Source: Phocoena phocoena (taxonomy: Eukaryota > Chordata > Mammalia > Artiodactyla > Phocoenidae). From it: a stretch of DNA of 64,000 bases. The stretch is from NCBI RefSeq assembly GCF_963924675.1, contig NW_027077413.1:1116001-1180000 (forward strand). The letters run 5' to 3'. The notes under the pieces are model-generated. The model saw only the letters and a list, made by a program, of their open reading frames with translations, was not told the origin of the DNA and ran no database searches. The translations under genes were made by a program, and so were the position numbers. This document shows positions 24,462 through 36,680 of this stretch, in pieces. Numbering within the stretch: the stretch's first letter is position 1; every line of letters begins with the position of its first letter.

Positions 24462-26208
24462 TTCAAATGGTCTGCATTTGCTCACCGAAACTCACCAATG
24501 CTATCAGCCTGAAGTGTCCAGCCTTATGTCTCAACCAGCTCTGGGTGTAGATGTGGTCAATCCCGGTTGCATCACATGCCCTGAGTGAATTAGTTAAGAA
24601 TTGCTCTCTATTTCACTGTCTTTGTGTTTTGTTTTCGAAATTTATTTTGATAATGGGATTTATCGGATTTTCACTGCTGCGTTTCGGCCGCTGTACACAC
24701 GCTTGATTCTCTTATGGAGACTTATATATCCATGGGTTTTAAGATTCTTCCTAGTCAGGTATATTCCTAGGCGTTGAATATGTGGTGTTGAGTCCATTTC
24801 GTTGAGCAAGGAGTAGGTCTTGTCTATTACATATTTGGCTTATAGAATGTTATCTGTGCTAATTTCAGTCTCTGGTTTTATGCAGCACCCCAAGGCACCT
24901 TTCCCCATAAGCAAGCACTAGTTGGTTTTCTAAATTTGAGACCCTGTTCTGTTTTGTAATTCAGTTCATGTGTAGTCAAGTTTACATTCCGTGTATTAGT
25001 GATATCTTATGATGTTTCTTTTTCTGTGTGACGTAGTTCACGTAGAATCACCGTATCTGCATCCTCTCACTATGCCGCTACGGGCCTGATGACACAGATT
25101 TCATTGCTGAGTGATACTGCATTGCACGTACGTGCCACAACTTCTTTATCCATTTTTTGCTTTCTGGGATATTTACCTGGTACTGTAGACGAGCTTCTTG
25201 GGAACACAGCCGTCCCAAACTTTGGGGTCGCTCTCTGTTTTTGATTTTAATTTCCCTAAGGAATAGGACCATAAGTGCAATTGCCATAGGCTGTGTTGCT
25301 TTATTTCTTACGTGTTTCAGGAAACACCATACACTTCTCCAGGGTGGCTGTTGGCAATTTACATCCTGCCAATCAGCATAACAAGGCTCCCTGTTCTCCA
25401 TATCCTGTCCTACATTTCTGGATTTTACACTTTTTTCAGATGGCCCTTTTGCCCGGGGGGCAGTGAGACTTCATTGTAGTGCAGATTTCCTTTACAGGCT
25501 TGCTTGGTTGGCCAAAAAGGGCGTATGCGTTTTTTCCTGAATACATTCAGGAAAAAACGCATACGCCCTTTTTGGCCAAGTGCATCATTGTCGACGTTCT
25601 GCCTCTTTTCCTATGCTTTCAGGGCAATTCCAGTCTACCCCCTGCAATCGTTTTCCTGAAATTCTGCCCCACTTTCAAGTCCCCTTCGCAGGCTTACTTC
25701 AATATATTTTTGGAGGATAGCTGTCATTTATAACTCTGCAGGTTTGTGAATTACAGTGCCCCTGAGCTCCTTTCTTCAACTCGCTTTCTTGTGAGCTGGG
25801 CACAAAACCGCAGGATTGCTTCAGGCCCTAATCTGTTTCCGGCAGGGCATGCAGAGCCTTTGGTTAATTCCTCTTCCTGGTGGGAAATGAGCGTTACATT
25901 TGCCCGTGCAGACACCTACAGCTAGTCTCTCATTGGTTCTCCCTATTCCTGTTCATCTTGCACAGAAATTGCAAGCTGTGCCAAACAGGAGGTTAAAGGC
26001 ACTGACTCTCCAAGCAGGGAGAGTGTTAGTAAAGCATCTGGAATGGTGAACCCGAGGACCAGGATACGAAAACTGAGATGCATTTTAAATCGTTTCCCAG
26101 TCACACGGTGGACCATACTGTGGGGTTCCCATGCATGTTTTAGCTGGAGGAAGAATCCCTTGAACCTGAAGAGTTGGGACCCATGGAATAGGTACCATGC
26201 AGTATGAC
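24462..26208 (+). repeat. Satellite monomer 15 (alpha type)
   Basis: 1747 bp. Shares 'atggagacttat', 'tatagaatg' and 'atcctctcac' with the first half of unit 16. Palindrome 25508–25579 with atac in place of atat at the centre. ORF2 relic open on minus over 25078–25401. Confidence 0.95.
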
Positions 26209-27955
26209 TTCAAATGGTCTGCATTTGCTCACCGAAACTCACCAATGCTATCAGCCTGAAGTGTCCAGCCTTATGTCTCAACCAGCTCTGGGTGTAGATG
26301 TGGTCAATCCCGGTTGCATCACATGCCCTGAGTGAATTAGTTAAGAATTGCTCTCTATTTCACTGTCTTTGTGTTTTGTTTTCGAAATTTATTTTGATAA
26401 TGGGATTTATCGGATTTTCACTGCTGCGTTTCAGCCGCTGTACACACGCTTGATTCTCTTATGGAGACTTATATATCCATGGGTTTTAAGATTCTTCCTA
26501 GTCAGGTATATTCCTAGGCGTTGAATATGTCGTGTTGAGTCCATTTCGTTGAGCAAGGAGTAGGTCTTGTCTATTACATATTTGGCTTATAGAATGTTAT
26601 CTGTGCTAATTTCAGTCTCTGGTTTTATGCAGCACCCCAAGGCACCTTTCCCCATAAGCAAGCACTAGTTGGTTTTCTAAATTTGAGACCCTGTTCTGTT
26701 TTGTAATTCAGTTCATGTGTAGTCAAGTTTACATTCCGTGTATTAGTGATATCTTATGATGTTTCTTTTTCTGTGTGACGTAGTTCACGTAGAATCACCG
26801 TATCTGCATCCTCTCACTATGCCGCTATGGGCCTGATGACACAGATTCCATTGCTGAGTGATATTGCATTGTACGTACGTGACACAACTTCTTTATCCGT
26901 TTTTTGCTTTCTGGGATATTTACCTGATACTGTAGACGAGCTTCTTGTGAACACAGCCGTCCCAAATATTGGGGTGGCTGTCTGTTTTTGATTTTAATTT
27001 CCGTAAGCTATAGGACCATAAGTGGAAATGCTATAGGCTGTGTTGCTTTGTTTCTTACGTGTTTCAGGAAACACCATACACTTCTCCAGGGTGGCTGCTG
27101 GCAATTTACATCCTGCCAATCAGCATAACAAGGCTCCCTGTTCTCCATATCCTGTCCTAACTTTCTGGATTTTACACATTTTTCATATGGCCCTCTTGCC
27201 CGGGGGGCAGTGAGACTTCATTGTAGTGCAGATTTCCTTTACAGGCTTGCTTGGTTGGCCAAAAAGGGCGTATGCGTTTTTTCCTGAATATATTCAGGAA
27301 AAAACGCATACGCCCTTTTTGGCCAAGTGCATCATTGTCGACGTTCTGCCTCTTTTCCTATGCTTTCAGGGCAATTCCAGTCTACCCCCTGCAATCGTTT
27401 ACCTGAAATTCAGCCCCGCTTTCAAGTCCCCTTCGCAGGCTTACTTCAATATATTTTTGGAGGATAGCTGTCATTTATAACTCTGCAGGTTTGTGAATTA
27501 CAGTGCCCCTGAGCTCCTTTCTTCAACTCGCTTTCTTGTGAGCTGGGCACAAAACCGCAGGATTGCTTCAGGCCCTAATCTGTTTTCAGCAGGGCACACT
27601 GAGCCTTTGTTTAATTCCTCTTCCTGGTCGGCAATGAGCGTTACATTTGCCCGTGCAGACACCTACAGCTAGTCTCTCATTGGTTCTCCCTATTACTGTT
27701 CATCTTGCACAGAAATTGCAAGCTGTGCCGAACAGGAGGTAAAAGGCACTGACTCTCCAAGCGGGGAGAGTGTTAGTAAAGCGTCTGGAATGGTGAACCC
27801 GAGGACCAGGATACGAAAACTGAGATGCATTTTAAATCGTTTCCCAATCACACGGTGGACGATACTCTGGGTTTCCCATGCATGTTTTAACTGGAGGAAG
27901 AATGCCTTGAACCTGGAGAGTTGGGACCCATGGAATGGGTACCATGCAGTATGAC
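26209..27955 (+). repeat. Satellite monomer 16 (unit-15-like start, beta second part)
   Basis: 1747 bp. The first ~600 bp is a near copy of unit 15. From about 26825 it carries beta markers (gatactg, aaatattgggg, ccgtaagctatagg). This looks like an old recombinant. Palindrome 27255–27326, perfect. Confidence 0.93.
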
Positions 27956-29702
27956 TTCAAAGGGTCTGCATTTGCTCACCGAAACTCACCAATGCTATCA
28001 GCCTGAAGTGTCCAGCCTTATGTCTCAACCAGCTCTGGGTGTAGATGTGGTCAATCCCGGTTGCATCACATGCCCTGAGTGAATTAGTTAAGAATTGCTC
28101 TCGATTTCACTGTCTTTGTGTTTTGTTTTCGAAATTTATATTGATAATGGGATTTATCGGATTTTCACTGCTGCGTTTTGGCCGCTGTACACACGCTTGA
28201 TTCTCTTACGGAGACATATATATCCATGGGTTTTAAGATTCTTCCTAGTCAGGTATATTCCTAGGCGTTGAATATGTGGTGTTGGGTCCATTTCGTTGAG
28301 AAAGGAGTAGGTCTTGTCTATTACATATTTGGCCTATGGAAAGTTATCTGTGCTAATTTCAGTCTCTGGTTTTATGCAGCACCCCAAGGCACCTTTCCCC
28401 ATAAGCAAGAACTAGTTGGTTTTCTAAATTTGAGACCCTGTTCTGTTTTGTAATTCAGTTCATGTGTAGTCAAGTTTACATTCCGTGTATTAGTGATATC
28501 TTATGATGTTTCTTTTTCTTTGTGATGTAGTTCACGTAGAGTCACCGTACCTGCATCCACTCACTATGCCGCTACGGGCCTGATGACACAGATTTCATTG
28601 CTGAGTGATATTGCATTGTACGTACATGCCACAACTTCTTTATCCATTTTTTGCGTTCTGGGATATTTACCTGATACTCTAGACGAGCTTCTTGTGAACA
28701 CAGCCGTCCCAAATATTGGGGTGGCTGTCTGTTTTTGATTTTAATTTCCGTAAGCTATAGGACCATAAGTGGAAGTGCCATAGGCTGTGTTGCTTTGTTT
28801 CTTACGTGTTTCAGGAAACACCATACACTTCTCCAGGGTGGCTGCTGGCAATTTACATCCTGCCAATCAGCATAACAAGGCTCCCTGTTCTCCATATCCT
28901 GTCCTACCTTTCTGGATTTTACACTTTTTTCAGATGGCCCTTTTGCCCGGGGGGCAGTGAGACTTCGTTGTGGTTCAGATTTCCTTTACAGGCTTGCTTG
29001 GTTGGCCAAAAAGGGCGTATGCGTGTTTTCCTGAATATATTCAGGAAAACACGCATATGCCCTTTTTGGCCAAGTGCATCATTGTCGACGTTCTGCCTCT
29101 TTTCCTATGCTTTCAGGGCAATTCCAGTCTACCCCCTGCAATCGTTTTCCTGAAATTCTGCCCCGCTTTCAAGTCCCCTTCGCATGCTTACTTCAATATA
29201 TTTTTGGAGGATAGCTGTCATTTATAACTCTGCAGGTTTGTGAATTACAGTGCCCCTGAGCTCCTTTCTTCAACTCGCTTTCTTGTGAGCTGGGCACAAA
29301 ACCGCAGGATTGCTTCAGGCCCTAATCTGTTTCCAGTAGGGCACACTGAGCCTTTGTTTAATTCCTCTTCCTGGTGGGCAATGAGCGTTACATTTGCCCG
29401 TGCAGACACCTACAGCTAGTCTCTCATTGGTTCTCCCTATTCCTGTTCATCTTGCACAGAAATTGCAAGCTGTGCCAAACAGGAGGTTAAAGGCACTGAC
29501 TCTCCAAGCAGGGAGAGTGTTAGTAAAGCATCTGGAATGGTGAACCCGAGGACCAGGATACGAAAACTGAGGTGCATTTTAAATCGTTTCCCAATCACAC
29601 GGTGGACCGTACTGTGGGTTTCCCATGCATGTTTTAGCTGGAGGAAGAATCCCTTGAACCTGAAGAGTTGGGACCCATGGAATAGGTACCATGCAGTATG
29701 AC
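27956..29702 (+). repeat. Satellite monomer 17 (beta type)
   Basis: 1747 bp. Palindrome 29002–29073 carries a T-to-G change in the left arm (29025) with the matching A-to-C in the right arm (29050), plus an uncompensated C-to-T at 29058. Confidence 0.95.
29002..29073. other. Palindrome with compensated substitution (unit 17)
   Basis: The left arm has G at 29025 instead of T and the right arm has C at the exactly mirrored 29050 instead of A, keeping the dyad paired. One other site (29058) is unpaired. Compare E units, which have the left change (gcgtgtttt) without the right one. Confidence 0.85.
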
Positions 29703-31450
29703 TTCAAAGGGTCTGCATTTGCTCACCAAAACTCACCAATGCTATCAGCCTGAAGTGTCCAGCCTTATGTCTCAAACAGCTCTGGGTGTAGATGTGGTCA
29801 ATCCCGGTTGCATCACATGCCCTGAGTGAATTATTTAAGAATCGCTCTCTATTTCACTGTCTTTGTGTTTTGATTTCGAAATTTATTTTGATAATGGGAT
29901 TTATCGGATTTTCACTGGTGCGTATCGGCCGCTGTACACACGCTTGATTCTCTTACGGAGACATATAAATCCATGGGTTTTAAGATTCTTCTTAGTCAGG
30001 TATATTCCTAGGCGTTGAATATGTGGTGTTGAGTCCATTTCGTTGAGCAAGGAGTAGGTCTTGTCTATTACAAATTTGGCTTATGGAATGTTATCTGTGC
30101 TAATTTCAGTCTCTGGTTTTATGCAGCACCCCAACGCACCTTTCCCCATAAGCAAGCACTAGTTGGTTTTCTAAATTTGAGACCCTGTTCTGTTTTGTAA
30201 TTCAGTTCATGTGTAGTCAAGTTTACATTCCGTGTATTAGTGATATCTTATGATGTTTCTTTTTCTGTGTGACGTAGTTCACGTAGAATCACCGTACGTG
30301 CATCCACTCACTATGCCGCAACGGGCCTGATGACACAGATTTCATTGCTGAGTTATATTGCATTGCACGTACGTGCCACAACTTCTTTATCCATTTTTTG
30401 CTTTCTGGGATATTTACCTGATACTGTAGACGAGCTTCTTGTGAACACAGCCGTCCCAAATATTGGGGTGGCTGTCTGTTTTTGATTTTAATTTCCGTAA
30501 GCTATAGGACCATAAGTGGAAGTGCCATAGGCTGTGTTGCTTTGTTTCTTACGTGTTTCAGGAAACACCATACACTTCTCCAGGGTGGCTGCTGGCAATT
30601 TACATCCTGCCAATCAGCATAACAAGGCTCCCAGTTCTCCATATCCTGTCCTATATTTCTGGATTTCACACTTTTTTCAGATGGCTCTTTTGCCTGGGGG
30701 GGCAGTGAGATTTCATTGTAGTGCAGGTTTCCTTTACAGGCTTGCTTGGTTGGCCAAAAAGGGCGTATGCGTTTTTTCCTGAATATATTCAGGAAAAAAC
30801 GCATACGCCCTTTTTGGCCAAGTGCATCATTGTCGACGTTGTGCCTCTTTTCCTATGCTTTCAGGGCAATTCCAGTCTACCCCCTGCAATCGTTTTCCTG
30901 AAATTCAGCCCCGCTTTCAAGTCCCCTTCGCAGGCTTACTTCAATATATTTTTGGAGGATAGCTGTCATTTATAACTCTGCAGGTTTGTGAAATACAGTG
31001 CCCCTGAGCTCCTTTCTTCAACTCGCTTTCTTGTGAGCTGGGCACAAAACCGCAGGATTGCTTCAGGCCCTAATCTGTTTCCAGCAGGGCACACTGAGCC
31101 TTTGTTTAATTCCTCTTCCTGGTGGGCAATGAGCGTTACATTTGCCCGTGCAGACACCTACAGCTAGTCTCTCATTGGTTCTCCCTATTCCTGTTCATCT
31201 TGCACAGAAATTGCAAGCTGTGCCAAACAGGAGGTTAAAGGCACTGACTCTCCAAGCGGGGAGAGTGTTAGTAAAGCATCTGGATTGGTGAACCCGAGGA
31301 CCAGGATACGAAAACTGAGATGCATTTTAAATCGTTTCCCAATCACACGGTGGACAATACTCTGGGTTTCCGATGCATGTTTTAGCTGGAGGAAGAATGC
31401 CTTGAACCTGGAGAGTTGGGACCCATGGAATGGGTACCATGCAGTATGAC
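29703..31450 (+). repeat. Satellite monomer 18 (beta type)
   Basis: 1748 bp. Similar to unit 19, sharing 'ccccaacgcacc'. Starts with 'gctcaccaaaactcacc', also seen in unit 26. Palindrome 30750–30821, perfect. Confidence 0.95.
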
Positions 31451-33197
31451 TTCAAAGGGTCTGCATTTGCTCACCGAAACTCACCAGTGCTATCAGCCTG
31501 AAGTGTCCAGCCTTATGTCTCAACCAGCTCTGGGTGTAGATGTGGTCAATCCCGGTTGCATCACATGCCCTGAGTGAATTATTTAAGAATTGCTCTCTAT
31601 TTCACTGTCTTTGTGTTTTGTTTTCGAAATTTATTTTGATAATGGGATTTATCGGATTTTCACTGCTGCATTTGCGCCGCTGTACACACGCTTGATTCTC
31701 TTACGGAGACATATATATCCATGGGTTTTAAGATTCTTCCTAGTCAGGTATATTCCTAGGCGTTGAATATGTGGTGTTGAGTCCATTTCGTTGAGCAAGG
31801 AGTAGGTCTTGTCTATTACATATTTGGCTTATGGAATGTTATCTGTGCTAATTTCAGTCTCTGGTTTTATGCAGCACCCCAACGCACCTTTCCCCATAAG
31901 CAAGCACTAGTTGGTTTTCTAAATTTGAGACCCTGTTCTGTTTTGTAATTCAGTTCATGTGTAGTCAAGTTTACATTCCGTGTATTAGTGATATCTTATG
32001 ATGTTTCTTTTCTGTGTGACGTAGTTCACGTAGAATCACCGTACCTGCATCCACTTACTATGCCGCTACGGGCCTGATGACACAGATTTCATTGCTGAGT
32101 GATATTGCATTGCACGTACGTGCCACAACTTCTTTATCCATTTTTTGCTTTCTGGGATATTTACCTGATACTGTAGACGAGCTTCTTGTGAACACAGCCG
32201 TCCCAAATATTGGGGTGGCTGTCTGTTTTTGATTTTAATTTCCGTAAGCTATAGGACCATAAGTGGAAGTGCCATAGGCTGTGTTGCTTTGTTTCTTACG
32301 TGTTTCAGGAAACACCATACACTTCTCCAGGGTGGCTGCTGGCAATTTACATCCTGCCAATCAGCATAACAAGGCTCCCTGTTCTCCATATCCTGTCCTA
32401 CCTTTCTGGATTTTACACTTTTTTCAGATGGCCCTTTTGCCCGAGGGGGCAGTGAGATTTCATTGTAGTGCAGATTTCCTTTACAGGCTTGCTTGGTTGG
32501 CCAAAAAGGGCGTATGCGTTTTTTCCTGAATATATTCAGGAAAAAACGCATACGCCCTTTTTGGCCAAGTGCATCATTGTCGACGTTGTGCCTCTTTTCC
32601 TATGCTTTCAGGGCAATTCCAGTCTACCCCCTGCAATCGTTTTCCTGAAATTCAGCCCCGCTTTCAAGTCCCCTTCGCAGGCTTACTTCAATATATTTTT
32701 GGAGGATAGCTGTCATTTATAACTCTGCAGGTTTGTGAAGTACAGTGCCCCTGAGCTCCTTTCTTCAACTCGCTTTCTTGTGAGCTGGGCACAAAACCGC
32801 AGGATTGCTTCAGGCCCTAATCTGTTTCCAGCAGGGCACACTGATCCTTTGTTTAATTCCTCTTCCTGGTGGGCAATGAGCGTTACATTTGCCCGTGCAG
32901 ACACCTACAGCTAGTCTCTCATTGGTTCTCCCTATTCCTGTTCATCTTGCACAGAAATGGCAAGCTGTGCCAAACAGGAGGTTAAAGGCACTGACTCTCC
33001 AAGCAGGGAGAGTGTTAGTAAAGCATCTGGAATGGTGAACCCGAGGACCAGGATACGAAAACTGAGATGCATTTTAAATCGTTTCCCAATCACACGGTGG
33101 ACGATAATCTGGGTTTCCCATGCATGTTTTAGCTGGAGGAAGAATGCCTTGAACCTGGAGAGTTGGGACCCATGGAATGGGTACCATGCAGTATGAC
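31451..33197 (+). repeat. Satellite monomer 19 (beta type, related to A)
   Basis: 1747 bp. Its second half resembles type A of the higher-order repeat but lacks A's private 'gagctctgcac' and 'ctgactttcc'. Palindrome 32497–32568, perfect. 'cccgagggggcag' interrupts the G run. Confidence 0.94.
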
Positions 33198-34933
33198 TTC
33201 AAAGGGTTTGCATTTGCTCACCGAAACTCACCAGTGCTATCAGCCTGAAGTGTCCAGCCTTATGTCTCAACCAGCTCTGGGTGTAGATGTGGTCAATCCC
33301 GGTTGCATCACATGCCCTGAGTGAATTATTTAAGAATTGCTCTCTATTTCACTGTCTTTGTGTTTTGTTTTCGAAATTTATTTTGATAATGGGATTTATC
33401 GGATTTTCACTGCTGCATTTCCGCCGCTGTACACACGCTTGATTCTCTTACGGAGACATATATATCCATGGGTTTTAAGATTCTTCCTAGTCAGGTATAT
33501 TCCTAGGCGTTGAATATGTGGTGTTGGGTCCATATTGTTGAGCAAGGAGTAGGTCTTGTCTATTACATATTTGGCTTATGGAAAGTCATCTGTGCTAATT
33601 TCAGTCTCTGGTTTTATGCAGCACCCCAAGGCACCTTTCTCCATAAGCAAGCACTAGTTGGTTTTCTAAATTTGAGACCCTGTTCTTTTTTGTAATTCAG
33701 TTCATGTGTAGTCAAGTTTACATTCCGTGTATTAGTGATATCTTATGATGTTTCTTTTTCTGTGTGACGTAGTTCACGTAGAATCACCGTACCTGCATCC
33801 ACTCACTATGCCGCTACGGGCCTGATGACACAGATTTCATTGCTGAGTGATATTGCATTGTACGTACGTGCCACAACTTCTTTATCCATTTTTTGCTTTC
33901 TGGGATATTTACCTGATACTGTAGACGAGCTTCTTGTGAACACAGCCGTCCCAAATATTGGGGTGGCTGTCTGTTTTTGATTTTAATTTCCGTAAGCTAT
34001 AGGACCATAAGTGGAAGTGCCATAGGCTGTGTTGCTTTGTTTGTTACGTGTTTCAGGAAACACCATACACTTCTCCAGGGTGGCTGCTGGCAATTTACAT
34101 CCTGCCAATCAGCATAACAAGGCTCCCTGTTCTCCATATCCTGTCCTTCCTTTCTGGATTTTACACTTTTTTCAGATGGCCCTTATGCCCGGGTGGCAGT
34201 GAGATTTCATTGTAGTGCAGATTTCCTTTACAGGCTTGCTTGGTTGGCCAAAAAGGGTGTATGCGTTTTTTTCAGGAAAAAACGCATACGCCCTTTTTGG
34301 CCAAATGCATCATTGTCGACGTTGTGCCTCTTTTCCTATGCTTTCAGGGCAATTCCAGTGTACCCCCTGCAATCGTTTTCCTGAAATTCTGCCCCGCTTT
34401 CAAGTCCCCTTCGCAGGCTTACTTCAATATATTTTTGGAGGATAGCTGTCATTTATAACTCTGCAGGTTTGTGAATTACAGTGCCCCTGAGCTCCTTTCT
34501 TCAACTCGCTTTCTTGTGAGCTGGGCACAAAACCGCAGGATTGCTTCAGGCCCTAATCTGTTTCCGGCAGGGCACGCTGAGCCTTTGGTTAATTCCTCTT
34601 CCTGGTGGGAAATGAGCGTTACATTTGCCCGTGCAGACACCTACAGCTAGTCTCTCATTGGTTCTCCCTATTCCTGTTCATCTTGCACAGAAATTGCAAG
34701 CTGTGCCAAACAGGAGGTTAAAGGCACTGACTCTCCAAGCGGGGAGAGTGTTAGTAAAGCATCTGGAATGGTGAACCCGAGGACCAGGATACGAAAACTG
34801 AGATGCATTTTAAATCGTTTCCCAATCACACGGTGGACGATACTCTGGGTTTCCCATGCATGTTTTAGCTGGAGGAAGAATGCCTTGAACCTGGAGAGTT
34901 GGGACCCATGGATTGGGTACCATGCAGTATGAC
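33198..34933 (+). repeat. Satellite monomer 20 (B/C hybrid, palindrome deletion)
   Basis: 1736 bp. Begins with B markers (ccatattgttgag, aagtcatctg) and ends with C markers (ttgttacgtg, gtccttcc, cccttatgccc). The switch lies in 33598–34042. Palindrome shortened to 61 bp (34244–34304) by loss of 11 central bases, as in units 24 and 33. Confidence 0.93.
34244..34304. other. Palindrome with 11-bp central deletion (unit 20)
   Basis: The sequence goes from seven T directly to caggaaaaaa: the loop-forming centre has been lost and the arms are kept. The same deletion is in unit 24 (41229–41289) and unit 33 (56956–57016), so it arose once and was copied. Confidence 0.9.
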
Positions 34934-36680
34934 TTCAAAGGGTCTGCATTTGCTCACCGAAACTCACCAATGCTATCAGCCTGAAGTGTCCAGCCTTATG
35001 TCTCAACCAGCTCTGGGTGTAGATGTGGTCAATCCCGGTTGCATCACATGCCCTGAGTGAATTATTTAAGAATTGCTCTCTATTTCACTGTGTTTGTGTT
35101 TTGTTTTCGAAATTTATTTTGATAATGGGATTTATCGGATTTTCACTGCTGCGTTTATGCCGCTGTACACACGCTTGATTCTCTTACGGAGACATATAAA
35201 TCCATGGGTTTTAAGATTCTTCCTAGTCAAGTATATTCCTAGGCGTTGAATATGTGGTGTTGAGTCCATTTCGTTGAGCAAGGAGTAGGTCTTGTCTATT
35301 ACATATTTGGCTTATGGAATGTTATCTGTGCTAATTTCAGTCTCTGGTTTTATGCAGCACCCCAAGGCACCTTTCCCCATAAGCAAGCACTAGTTGGTTT
35401 TCTAAATTTGTGACCCTGTTCTGTTTTGTAATTCAGTTCATGTGTAGTCAAGTTTACATTCCGTGTATTAGTGATATCTTATGATGTTTCTTTTTCTGTG
35501 TGACGTAGTTCACGTAGAATCACCGTACCTGCATCCACTCACTATGCCGCTACGGGCCTGATGACACAGATTTCATTGCTGAGTGATACTGCATTGCACG
35601 TACATGCCACAACTTCTTTATCCATTTTTTGCTTTCTGGGATATTTACCTGGTACTGTAGACGAGCTTCTTGGGAACACAGCCGTCCCAAACTTTGGGGT
35701 GGCTCTCTGTTTTTGATTTTAATTTCCCTAAGGAATAGGACCATAAGTGCAATTGCCATAGGCTGTGTTGCTTTATTTCTTACGTGTTTCAGGAAACACC
35801 ATACACTTCTCCAGGGTGGCTGTTGGCAATTTACATCCTGCCAATCAGCATAACAAGGCTCCCTGTTCTCCATATCCTGTCCTACCTTTCTGGATTTCAC
35901 AATTTGTTCAGATGGCCCTCTTGCCCGGGGGGCAGTGAGACTTCATTGTAATGCAGATTTCCTTTACAGGCTTGCTTGGTTGGCCAAAAAGGGCGTATGC
36001 GATTTTTCCTGAATATATTCAGGAAAAAACGCATACGCCGTTTTTGGCCAAGTGCATCATTGTCGATGTTCTGCCTCTTTTCCTATGCTTTCAGGGCAAT
36101 TCCAGTCTACCCCCTGCAATCGTTTTCCTGAAATTCTGCCCCGCTTTCAAGTCCCCTTCGCAGGCTTACTTCAATATATTTTTGGAGGATAGCTGTCATT
36201 TATAACTCTGCAGGTTTGTGAATTACAGTGCCCCTGCGCTCCTTTCTTCAACTCGCTTTCTTGTGAGCTGGGCACAAAACCGCAGGATTGCTTCAGGCCC
36301 TAATCTGTTTCCACCAGGGCACACTGAGCCTTTGTTTAATTCCTCTTCCTGGTAGGAAATGAGCGTTACATTTGCCCGTGCAGACACCTATAGCTAGTCT
36401 GTCATTGGTTCTCCCTATTCCTGTTAATCTTGCACAGAAATTGCAAGCTGTGCCAAAAAGGAGGTTAAAGGCACTGACTCTCCAAGCAGGGAGAGTGTTA
36501 GTAAAGCATCTGGAATGGTGAACCCGAGGACCAGGATACGAAAGCTGAGGTGCATTTTAAATCATTTCCCAATCACACGGTGGACCGTACTGTGGGTTTC
36601 CCATGCATGTTTTAGCTGGAGGAAGAATCCCTTGAACCTGGAGAGTTGGGACCCATGGAATGTGTACCATGCAGTATGAC
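34934..36680 (+). repeat. Satellite monomer 21 (D/E hybrid, alpha type)
   Basis: 1747 bp. D markers (ttgtgaccctg, ttcacaatttgttc, gcgattttt, cgccgttttt) run to 36040. E markers (gttctgcc at 36071, then ttccaccaggg, ggtaggaaatg, aaagctgagg) follow. Switch within 36041–36070. Palindrome 35980–36051. ORF2 relic open on minus over 35550–35900. Confidence 0.93.
35550..35900 (-). pseudogene. Open L1 ORF2 relic in alpha/D-type monomer (unit 21)
   Basis: 116 open minus-strand codons carry all three L1 ORF2 blocks (PPWRSVWCFLK, AIALMVLFLRE, WIKKLWHVRAMQYHS). Equivalent frames occur in D-type units at 42535–42885, 49531–49881 and 58262–58612, and in unit 37 at 63504–63827. In beta units the second block ends at a TAG. 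Confidence 0.8.

Larger units (their letters stand above)
33198..36680 (+). repeat. Contracted HOR copy (B/C–D/E, two monomers)
   Basis: Units 20 and 21 are a B/C hybrid and a D/E hybrid followed directly by type A, so B-C-D-E is represented by two monomers instead of four. The two switches occur at different offsets, so at least two recombination events are needed. Confidence 0.85.
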
